Assembly (NCBI GenBank): GCA_009780595.1
Contig: WQZT01000046.1
Location: forward strand, 1-9,765
Length of the DNA: 9,765 nt
Direction of reading: 5' to 3'
DNA from: Treponema sp.
Lineage (GTDB): Bacteria; Spirochaetota; Spirochaetia; Treponematales; Breznakiellaceae
Each line of letters begins with the position of its first letter. Positions within the stretch are counted from its first letter, which is position 1. The translations under genes and the position numbers were made by a program. Under the pieces are notes generated by a model. The model was not told the origin of the DNA and ran no database searches. It saw only the letters and a list, made by a program, of their open reading frames with translations. Shown here one piece after another: positions 1 to 5,313 of this stretch.

Positions 1-433
1 CAACAGCAAAAGACAGCGAAAGTATCAGCGCGCCCGGAAACGTTCCGGCAAGTGTCAGGGTGAGCATTAACGATGCGGGAATAAGCCCGTCGTAGGCGGC
101 AGACACAAGGAAAATGCTTTCTCGCGGGGACGCGAGTTTCGGAAAAAAACGCCGGAAAAGGAATTCCAGCCCCATGCAAACCAGCACCGAAAGGGGAAAC
201 AGCAGGAAGTAGACTGAAAATCCTCCCCAGAATGTGGGGATTACAAATGTAAAGATTAGCCACAGGAAGAGTACAGACAAAAATAAAATGCTTAACTGAA
301 AGACAGGCAGCGGCGCTCTTGTTTGGCTACCTGAGCCGTATTTGCCGGATATGCTTGCCGCCCCGAGTGCAAATGATAAAACCAGGTTGAGGGAAAAGCC
401 GCCCAAGACCGCCAGCGCTGCATGGGAAATCAT
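1..433 (-). CDS. rnfA: RnfA-like membrane subunit of the Rnf electron transport complex (5' part only; 3' end outside window)
   Basis: The frame is open without a stop from the ATG at 433-431 to the window edge (144 codons seen). It starts in an ATGA overlap with the rnfE stop, which fixes the start. The product is very hydrophobic, with several membrane segments. Residues 16-30 (N-L-V-L...L-G...G) line up with the N-F-V-L...L-G-x-C-P...G motif of RnfA/NqrE. The I-F-L at 107-109 followed by D115 lines up with the I-F-L...N-C region. In known Rnf/Nqr complexes these two motifs supply cysteines for a 2Fe-2S cluster inside the membrane. Here they read Ala26 and Gly116. The assignment rests on operon position plus these weak matches; another RnfA/RnfE/NqrD/NqrE-family protein is the only serious alternative. 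The role in ion translocation is inferred from the family. Confidence 0.7.
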   Translation of the reverse strand, partial: MISHAALAVLGGFSLNLVLSFALGAASISGKYGSGSQTRAPLPVFQLSILFLSVLFLWLIFTFVIPTFWGGFSVYFLLFPLSVLVCMGLEFLFRRFFPKLASPRESIFLVSAAYDGLIPASLMLTLTLAGTFPGALILSLSFAV

Positions 434-1086
434 AGCCCGGCCTCCGGAGCTTCGCCGCGCGGAGTGTTGCCGCCCTGTTCTCTCAGATAGCGGAACAGCG
501 CCGTGCCGTAGCCTAACAACAAAAGCCCCCCGGCAGAAACCGAGAAAAACCTGACTGGAAAAAAGCCGTTCTCGCTGTAAAAATCAAAAATTTCTATAAT
601 ACCTTGTATGCCGCCGGGGATAGAAAGCGTTCCCTGCCCCAACGGTTCGCGGATGAGGGCGACAGCGATAATGATGATGGCAAGTGCCCCCGCTTCAAGG
701 AGCGAGCGCAACACTGTTTCGCCGAGGGATGGTGATTCGGAATCATCAAAAAAGCCCGATGCAAGGCAGCACGGGGGAATAAGGACAAGGAAAAAGCCTG
801 TTCCAAGTATCAGAAGGGGGTTCAAAAGCCCCACGAGCAAGATAAACATGCCTGACATAAACGCCGACAGAAACAGCAGGATTATGCTTTTTCCCCGAAT
901 AGGCATAATCCTTTGCGCGCCGGAAAAGGCAAGGGTTGTCAGCGAGTAAACCCACACAAGGGCGGCGGCGCACAGAATCGCGAAGGCAAGCTTGCTTGAT
1001 GCCATAATGATAAGCCCCGCGCCGGTAAGAGACGACAAGGGCGAATGAACACCCCAAAAAAGGTGGGAGCTATAGCGGTTTTTCAC
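430..1086 (-). CDS. rnfE: RnfE-like membrane subunit of the Rnf complex
   Basis: The product has 218 residues, within the usual RnfE size range, and many membrane segments. The GTG start at 1086-1084 lies in a GTGA overlap with the rnfG stop and has a G-rich ribosome binding site (GGGGGGA) just upstream. The frame is open further upstream, but that extension would run antiparallel to no known domain and lies inside rnfG. Residues 97-142 match RnfE well: F-L-V-L-I then a Cys pair (106-107), an S-E-S-P stretch, and A-L-I-R-E-P-L-G-Q-G-T-L, close to the family's A-x-R-E-x-L-G-x-G-T-L. The first conserved cysteine motif (G-L-C-P-T) is replaced around residues 12-21 by G-V-H-S-P-L-S-S-L-T, so the ligand position is probably Ser15. 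RnfE pairs with RnfA in the membrane core. The stop overlaps the rnfA start. Confidence 0.82.
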   Translation of the reverse strand: MKNRYSSHLFWGVHSPLSSLTGAGLIIMASSKLAFAILCAAALVWVYSLTTLAFSGAQRIMPIRGKSIILLFLSAFMSGMFILLVGLLNPLLILGTGFFLVLIPPCCLASGFFDDSESPSLGETVLRSLLEAGALAIIIIAVALIREPLGQGTLSIPGGIQGIIEIFDFYSENGFFPVRFFSVSAGGLLLLGYGTALFRYLREQGGNTPRGEAPEAGL

Positions 1087-1553
1087 GAGTGTCCCCCCAC
1101 GATGCGCCGTTTGTACACATCCTGAATGCCGGGAGAAATCCGGCGCAGCACCCGCTCTCCGTGAACGCTCAGGGGGATAAACTCCTGAACTTCTCCGCGT
1201 GCTGAAACCACGGCGGCGCAGGGGAAAAATGTCCCTTCGGCGATAAATGCGAAAATAAAAATAAAACTTTTCTCGCTCGTTCTGTTTGCCGCAGCAAACC
1301 ACAATCCTGCCCGTGATGCACCCGTGGGCTGTAGTGCGGTGGTAATTGGCGCGGCGAGCCTTCGCGGGTCACTGGATCGTTCAAGCACGTTGTTCACAGA
1401 GGCAAGGATAACGCGCCCCCGCACCGGCTGGGTGAAAAACCACGCCAAGCCCGCTATAAGGATAAGCCCGGCTATCCATCCGGCAAAGATGGCAGCGTCT
1501 TTCAAGGGTGCGGTATTCTTGTTAAAGAAGAAAAAAAAGCGCTTTTCGTTCAT
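1083..1553 (-). CDS. rnfG: RnfG-like subunit, short and without a flavin attachment motif
   Basis: The product has 156 residues against roughly 200 in typical RnfG. The ATG at 1553-1551 overlaps the rnfD stop (ATGA) and follows AGAGG by 5 bases, which supports this start. A charged, Phe-rich N-terminus (five Phe from an 8-T run) leads into one membrane anchor at about residues 19-41. A presumed periplasmic part of about 115 residues follows. In canonical RnfG this part is an FMN_bind domain in which ApbE attaches FMN to the Thr of a D-x-x-S/T-G-A-T motif. No such motif occurs anywhere here, and the C-terminus stops soon after a stretch (residues 107-150) that weakly resembles the start of the FMN_bind fold. 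The call rests mainly on position between rnfD and rnfE and on topology. It could be a lineage-specific protein occupying the RnfG slot. Confidence 0.62.
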   Translation of the reverse strand: MNEKRFFFFFNKNTAPLKDAAIFAGWIAGLILIAGLAWFFTQPVRGRVILASVNNVLERSSDPRRLAAPITTALQPTGASRAGLWFAAANRTSEKSFIFIFAFIAEGTFFPCAAVVSARGEVQEFIPLSVHGERVLRRISPGIQDVYKRRIVGGHS

Positions 1554-2476
1554 AAGCACCTCTGGTACAGGCAGCGGCGCTCGGCAATTCGCACAAGGGG
1601 AAACAAGGCGTTCAGTAAAGCCGCCGCAAAAACCGCGCCGTACAGTTCATGTCCGTGAAACCGGAAGAAAAACGCCAGTGCGCCGCCTGCTGCCGCCGCC
1701 AGAAACATGCCGGGTAGGGATTTGGCGCTGGTAACCGGGTCGCAGGCAAGGAAAAACGCGGCGGCTAACGTTCCACCTGAAAAAATGGCAACAAGAAGAG
1801 CCGTATTTCCGGCGGTGAAGTACGCCAACAAGCCGAAAATACCGAGGTACACACAGGGAATCCAAAAGCGGTTTACCCGCAGCACGGTGAGAACGAAGGC
1901 TGCCAGAAGCAATGCTGCACCGCCCCGGTCGGCAATAATGCCGGGGGAAGTGGATGTCAGGAAATCGATAATATTCCCGTGCGCCACCGCGCCGTCTGGT
2001 ACGTCTGCTGCCACAAGCGGCGAAGTATCCTGTGTTGTGGTGAACGATGCCGGCCACGAAAGGCGGATGAACAGCCAGCCGCCCACAGCGGGGTTAAGCC
2101 AGTTGCCACCGAGCCCGCCAAAACCATTTTTCACCACTGCCATTGCAAAAATAGCGCCAGATGCCGCGTACAGCGGGGAAATCTGATTTGGTAAAAGAAT
2201 AGCAAGGATCAGCGCGGAAGCTACCGCACTGCCATCTTTCAGTACCGCCAATCTGCCTCTGTGCACAAGAAACAGCAATTCCGTTCCCACGGCGGCGGCA
2301 ACTGCGCTGAGTGCAATGATAAGGGAGAAAAATGAATCGCCCAGCGAGGACTGAATAACTACCAGTAGCGCGCAAGCACTTACCAGCCACATACGCAGAA
2401 CGGTCGGCACAGACAGGTTTACCTGCGGCATGGGTGGATGTAATCGTTCTGCGCGCGCTTTGGCTTGTTGCATCAT
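1550..2476 (-). CDS. rnfD: RnfD-like membrane subunit of the Rnf complex, flavin attachment motif not recognisable
   Basis: The product has 308 residues, with multiple membrane helices as expected of RnfD/NqrB. It starts at an ATG-ATG pair (2476-2471) inside the end of rnfC, with AAGGGGGA just before; the second ATG is equally possible. Family signs are D-G-S-A-V-A-S-A-L-I-L-A-I-L-L-P near residue 80, N-W-L-N-P-A-V-G-G-W near 125, W-I-P-x-x-Y-L-G near 205 and A-C-D-P-V-T-S near 245. Canonical RnfD carries covalently bound FMN on a Thr in a motif such as D-G-x-S-G-A-T-P-L or D-G-x-T-x-A-T-P-L. The matching place here reads D-G-A-V-A-H-G-N, which has no acceptor Thr. A nearby T-Q-D-T-S-P-L is the only vaguely similar string. 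The protein should form part of the membrane ion-translocating core. The stop overlaps the rnfG start. Confidence 0.85.
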   Translation of the reverse strand: MMQQAKARAERLHPPMPQVNLSVPTVLRMWLVSACALLVVIQSSLGDSFFSLIIALSAVAAAVGTELLFLVHRGRLAVLKDGSAVASALILAILLPNQISPLYAASGAIFAMAVVKNGFGGLGGNWLNPAVGGWLFIRLSWPASFTTTQDTSPLVAADVPDGAVAHGNIIDFLTSTSPGIIADRGGAALLLAAFVLTVLRVNRFWIPCVYLGIFGLLAYFTAGNTALLVAIFSGGTLAAAFFLACDPVTSAKSLPGMFLAAAAGGALAFFFRFHGHELYGAVFAAALLNALFPLVRIAERRCLYQRCL

Positions 2477-3861
2477 TTCCCCCTTGCCCCTGACTGCGAT
2501 GAGGAAACCGCCGCCGCAAAATTTACTATTGCGGTGCTTAACGGCAGTTGTGAGGGGCAGACCGCTTCGCAGCAGCCGCAACCGTGGCATTCGGCAACCC
2601 GGTGTAACTCTTTGGCTAACGGACACGAGGTTGACAACGATGATTCGGTTTCTAAAGAAGCGGTTTCCATAGATATTCGTTTGTACAGTTCCTCCGGGTC
2701 AAGCCCCACCGGACAGACTTTTCTACATTCGCCGCAATTGATACAGTTGCCAGCGTAATCCTGACGGAATTCTTTCCGCAGAGCAAAAACCGCCCCGGTG
2801 GTTTTTATTACAGGCTCGTCAAGATCGATTGTCCGCTTGCCTAACAGAGGCGAACCTGAGGCTATTCGTTTGGGCGGGGCGGAAAATCCTCCGCATTGGG
2901 CAAAAAGCTCCCCGATGCGAGTGCCAATCCTGACTTTCATAACCTGAGGCTGCCGTACCGCCGTACCACCGACAGCTACGTAGCGTTCCAGTATGGGCTT
3001 TCTCATTTTGACCGCGTCATAAACCGCCGCCAGCGTAGCCGGTCCAAGTATAAACAGCGAGCCCAGAACAATTTCTTCCCGTTTGCCGTAATCTCTGAGA
3101 ATGAGTTCCAGTTCCCTCCGGTTGTGCTGGGGATAGCGCCCGCTGGACAAAACCAGATGGTTGGAAATTCCCCATTTACTTCCCGCGCTCAGGATGGCTT
3201 CCCCCATCTCCGCTTCCCGCTCGGAAAAAACGTACACGATTCTGTCGACACGGCTGGCACTTGCAATGATGGCAGCGCCTTCTGCTATATCATCGAGCCG
3301 CTGTTGGCACAGCGCGTAATCCGCCGCCAGCCACGGGTCGTCAAAAATGCAGCGCACAACTAGCGTAATCGGCGGCGCTACAGAGCGCAAGGATGCGATG
3401 ATGTCCGATACCGGTCTGCCTGCGCCGTCCATTTCGACAATGCCGTACTCGGCAATAATACGCTGAATATCAAAGGAAAGCATATTTTCCCAGAGAAAAG
3501 CAGGTTGCCGTTTGCCGAGTTTTTCAAAGCTCCCTTCCATCCGTATGACAAAAGCCTCGTTGCTCTGCCCGTCGGAAGCAGTATACGACATCATTCGGAG
3601 AACTTTACCGGGAACGGTAGCGTGGATGTTCGCCGAGCCGGCTCCCCTGCCCTTCCCGATGAGCATTCCCTCCCGAACCGCGTCGCCAACTGCAACGACT
3701 GGCTGGGCGCATTCCCCGGAGTGCTGAATGAGCGGAACTATCGACAGTGAAGGGAGAAAAGCCGTCGTACAGAAATCTCTTGAGGGAGCAGAAGAGTCTT
3801 TGAACGAAATGCCACCGCGCGGGAAAGAGTATACTTTGTTCCCGCCTGTTGCAGGTGTCAC
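2473..3861 (-). CDS. rnfC: RnfC, iron-sulfur subunit of the Rnf complex, with divergent NADH/FMN motifs
   Basis: The product has 462 residues, a normal RnfC length. The GTG start at 3861-3859 follows GGGAGG by 8 bases. Domains in order: an N-terminal F-P-R-G-G-I segment; a barrel-sandwich region (P-L-I-Q-H-S-G...V-G-D-A-V-R-E-G, about 43-65); the Nqo1-like core (about 130-320); a SLBB-like stretch with V-R-I-G-T-R-I-G-E-L; and a C-terminal ferredoxin domain. That domain has two intact C-x2-C-x2-C-x3-C-P motifs (Cys 373/376/379/383 and 425/428/431/435). RnfC normally accepts electrons at the cytoplasmic face. The usual G-I-V-G-x-G-G-A-x-F-P-T loop reads G-I-V-E-M-D-G-A-G-R-P-V (140-151). The N-G-x-E-C-E-P motif reads R-C-I-F-D-D-P (170-176). 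The Y-P-Q-G-x-E-K motif reads Y-P-Q-H-N-R-R. The nucleotide and flavin sites may therefore be altered or lost. It is the first clear gene of the operon. Confidence 0.92.
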   Translation of the reverse strand: MTPATGGNKVYSFPRGGISFKDSSAPSRDFCTTAFLPSLSIVPLIQHSGECAQPVVAVGDAVREGMLIGKGRGAGSANIHATVPGKVLRMMSYTASDGQSNEAFVIRMEGSFEKLGKRQPAFLWENMLSFDIQRIIAEYGIVEMDGAGRPVSDIIASLRSVAPPITLVVRCIFDDPWLAADYALCQQRLDDIAEGAAIIASASRVDRIVYVFSEREAEMGEAILSAGSKWGISNHLVLSSGRYPQHNRRELELILRDYGKREEIVLGSLFILGPATLAAVYDAVKMRKPILERYVAVGGTAVRQPQVMKVRIGTRIGELFAQCGGFSAPPKRIASGSPLLGKRTIDLDEPVIKTTGAVFALRKEFRQDYAGNCINCGECRKVCPVGLDPEELYKRISMETASLETESSLSTSCPLAKELHRVAECHGCGCCEAVCPSQLPLSTAIVNFAAAVSSSQSGARGK

Positions 3862-3995
3862 GTTTGCAGCCTCCCTTCAGCAAGGGCAGCGAGTCGTTTC
3901 GTTTTCGTAGTACAATTCAAAGTTCTCACCCCTTGATAAAGAATATCTGCTCGTAAAGCTGCTAATACTCGTGTCGCCACAATCAATTCCCTCAT
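3858..3995 (-). CDS. possible small ORF translationally coupled to rnfC (45 aa, function unknown)
   Basis: A short frame starts at ATG 3995-3993 and ends with TGA at 3860-3858, giving a GTGA overlap with the rnfC start. This is the same style of junction as between the other genes of this operon. The product would be a basic peptide with M-R-E-L-I-V near its start and many Leu, Ala and Arg residues. An upstream in-frame ATG at 4058 would give 66 residues, and the frame stays open to 4139, inside the DUF212 gene. The predicted promoter at 4048-4040 favours the shorter form. No well-placed ribosome binding site is seen before 3995; a GGGGGA lies about 17 bases upstream. I recognise no family. 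It could equally be an untranslated leader. Confidence 0.25.
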   Translation of the reverse strand: MRELIVATRVLAALRADILYQGVRTLNCTTKTKRLAALAEGRLQT

Positions 3996-4039
3996 TGTTG
4001 TCGTCGGTACAGTCCCCCGTGCGGGAACACTGCTCTGGC

Positions 4040-4048
4040 AGTATACCA
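4040..4048 (-). promoter_or_regulatory. candidate extended -10 promoter for the rnf operon
   Basis: On the minus strand the sequence reads TGG-TATACT, an extended -10 (TGn plus 5 of 6 matches to TATAAT). It sits about 180 bases upstream of rnfC and just after the DUF212 stop. No convincing -35 box is present at the expected distance. Predicted transcription would start near 4033, upstream of the small coupled ORF. Confidence 0.35.
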
Positions 4049-4086
4049 GAAAACGCATAAGCTTTTCCAGCGGGAACGGCAGAACC

Positions 4087-4575
4087 CTACAAAATGGCGT
4101 ACGCCGTTGCGATGAAAATACCCACCAGTGCGCCGACAATTACCTCGAGCGGGGCATGTCCTTTAATCTCTTTGACAGGGTGAAACTCAATCCCGGTTTT
4201 TTCCGAGGTTCGCGTACCAAGAATATTAAGCGTCCGTGCCTGAATCCCCGAAGAGCGGCGCACACCCATTGCGTCCCGGATAACAACCATCGCAACAAAA
4301 AGCGAGACTGCAAAAAGGTTCGAGCCAAAACCCTCACTAAAACCCACCGCAGCTGTCATCGATCCAACGACAGCCGCGTGGCTTGAAGGCATACCTCCGG
4401 TGCGCCAGAGCACGGTTTCAATTATTTCAATCAGCCCCTTCTTACGGGTTTGTCTCCGCAATAGCGAGATTATGCCCTTTATAAGTTGGGCTAAAAACCA
4501 GCTTATTCCGGTGGATAAAAGAACAGGATTAGAAAAAAAAACCTGCAAGGATTCAGTAAATTTTAAACTCTGCAT
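4087..4575 (-). CDS. divergent PAP2 family (DUF212) integral membrane protein
   Basis: The product has 162 residues, the usual size for DUF212. Family signatures are clear: N-P-V-L-L...W-F-L-A-Q-L-I-K near the N-terminus, G-G-M-P-S-S-H at 60-66, R-D-A-M-G-V-R-R at 100-107, and G-H-A-P-L-E-V-I-V-G-A-L-V-G near the C-terminus. The family is distantly related to PAP2 acid phosphatases and vanadium haloperoxidases. Its substrate is not established, though a lipid phosphate is a reasonable guess. I prefer the ATG at 4575 because GGAGG lies about 12 bases before it. An ATG at 4596 has no ribosome binding site and would add seven residues. A run of nine T's spans codons 12-15. The gene lies 48 bases downstream of the DUF3996-like gene, so the two may be cotranscribed. 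Confidence 0.9.
   Translation of the reverse strand: MQSLKFTESLQVFFSNPVLLSTGISWFLAQLIKGIISLLRRQTRKKGLIEIIETVLWRTGGMPSSHAAVVGSMTAAVGFSEGFGSNLFAVSLFVAMVVIRDAMGVRRSSGIQARTLNILGTRTSEKTGIEFHPVKEIKGHAPLEVIVGALVGIFIATAYAIL
4532..4542 (-). repeat. nine-T homopolymer near the 5' end of the DUF212 gene
   Basis: The plus strand has nine A's at 4533-4541, which read as GTT-TTT-TTT-TCT in codons 12-15 of the DUF212 gene. A tract of this length so close to the start could slip during replication or transcription. A one-base change would terminate or shift the protein early. Confidence 0.6.
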
Positions 4576-4623
4576 TTCGCCAAGAATCCTCCACATAGGA
4601 ACAGGGTAATTGTGTCAACGTAG

Positions 4624-5121
4624 CTACATCCAAAAGCGAACACCAAGATCCAGCCCCATAAAGCCCTCGGGGAAGCTGGTAGGGTTAACAAACAATCCGA
4701 GCGTCGGCGCAACATTCAGGAAAACCTCAAAGAATTCCACTGGCATATAGTAAACACCGATTGGTATTCTTCCGCCCATAAAGATACTCGTCGTATCATC
4801 GGAAATGATGAAACTCGCATTTGCGCCAATCCCAAAAAAGAAGTTAAAATTGGCATCGTTTACCAATCTTTTATCAAAGAGGTGGTAATCACCGGCAACG
4901 CTCAGCCCGAACATACCGCTTTGCGTCTTCATGTGGATGCCCCAATGAATGGGAAGCTGCGGCGCTTTCAGCGAAAGCCCCCACCACGCGGTATTCCCTC
5001 CCCCGCTCCATGAAAAATTATTTTGCATGAGAAGCCCCGCGCCCCACCCGTTCGGATGCTGGGCAAATGCTCCGACAGAAACTGCCGCTGCAAGCGCAAA
5101 AACCAAAACCAGTTTCTTCAT
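4624..5121 (-). CDS. secreted small beta-barrel protein, DUF3996-like (spirochaetal)
   Basis: The product has 165 residues. M-K-K followed by a hydrophobic stretch and A-F-A before Gln21 is a clear Sec signal peptide cut by signal peptidase I. The mature part is rich in Gly, Phe and Trp, with alternating patterns typical of outer-membrane beta strands (L-S-L-K-A-P near 50, G-V-Y-Y-M-P-V-E-F-F-E-V-F-L-N-V-A-P near 125-142). It ends in V-R-F-W-M, an aromatic C-terminal strand like those of outer membrane proteins. The pattern L-P-I-x-W-G...P-I-G...F-E-V-F-L-x-V-A-P recalls the DUF3996 family of treponemes and borrelias, some members of which are thought to be 8-stranded barrels. The ribosome binding site is GAGGGGGAT, 5-6 bases before the ATG. 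Function unknown. The gene is divergent from the NADH dehydrogenase gene. Confidence 0.75.
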   Translation of the reverse strand: MKKLVLVFALAAAVSVGAFAQHPNGWGAGLLMQNNFSWSGGGNTAWWGLSLKAPQLPIHWGIHMKTQSGMFGLSVAGDYHLFDKRLVNDANFNFFFGIGANASFIISDDTTSIFMGGRIPIGVYYMPVEFFEVFLNVAPTLGLFVNPTSFPEGFMGLDLGVRFWM

Positions 5122-5313
5122 AGTAATCCCCCTCTCTAGTATACTATCCTACATCTTGTACCATACTATTATATTATAAACTAATCTATTATATTTTGGC
5201 GATTGGGTCAATCCAGCCATTGTAAAATTGCATAGTAATCAACATTTACAAATCCTGAACTTACTGGTATATTGGTACCATGTGTTTTTGAACAGCAGAA
5301 GGGGATCGGCAAA
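5122..5313. other. divergent intergenic region (192 bp) between the secreted barrel gene and the NADH dehydrogenase gene
   Basis: This is the most AT-rich stretch of the window. Between 5138 and 5193 it holds several minus-strand TATAAT or TATACT strings that could serve the barrel gene, none with a good -35 at 16-18 bases. The plus-strand promoter for the NADH dehydrogenase gene is near its right end. No RNA gene, operator palindrome or FMN riboswitch was recognised. Confidence 0.6.
5245..5273 (+). promoter_or_regulatory. sigma-70 type promoter for the NADH dehydrogenase gene
   Basis: TTTACA (5245-5250) and TATATT (5268-5273) each match the consensus at 5 of 6 positions and are separated by exactly 17 bases. 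Transcription would start near 5280, leaving a leader of about 34 bases with an AGGGGA ribosome binding site before the ATG at 5314. Confidence 0.6.

Noticed and set aside
1087..1302. N-terminal extension of RnfE by 72 residues
   Set aside because: It lies wholly inside rnfG in another frame, has an Arg-rich unrelated composition, and the GTGA overlap with a good ribosome binding site marks the true start at 1086.
1..3861. The rnf operon as a decaying pseudogene cluster
   Set aside because: All five frames are open with ribosome binding sites and stop/start overlaps, and the eight cluster cysteines of RnfC are kept. This indicates selection despite the altered cofactor motifs.
3728..3910. 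Plus-strand frames inside rnfC and its upstream region
   Set aside because: They are antisense to well-supported RnfC coding sequence and show no domain or translation signal.
3862..4086. tRNA, riboswitch (including FMN type) or attachment site in the gap upstream of rnfC
   Set aside because: No cloverleaf, conserved riboswitch core or direct repeat could be seen; only short 4-6 bp stems occur.
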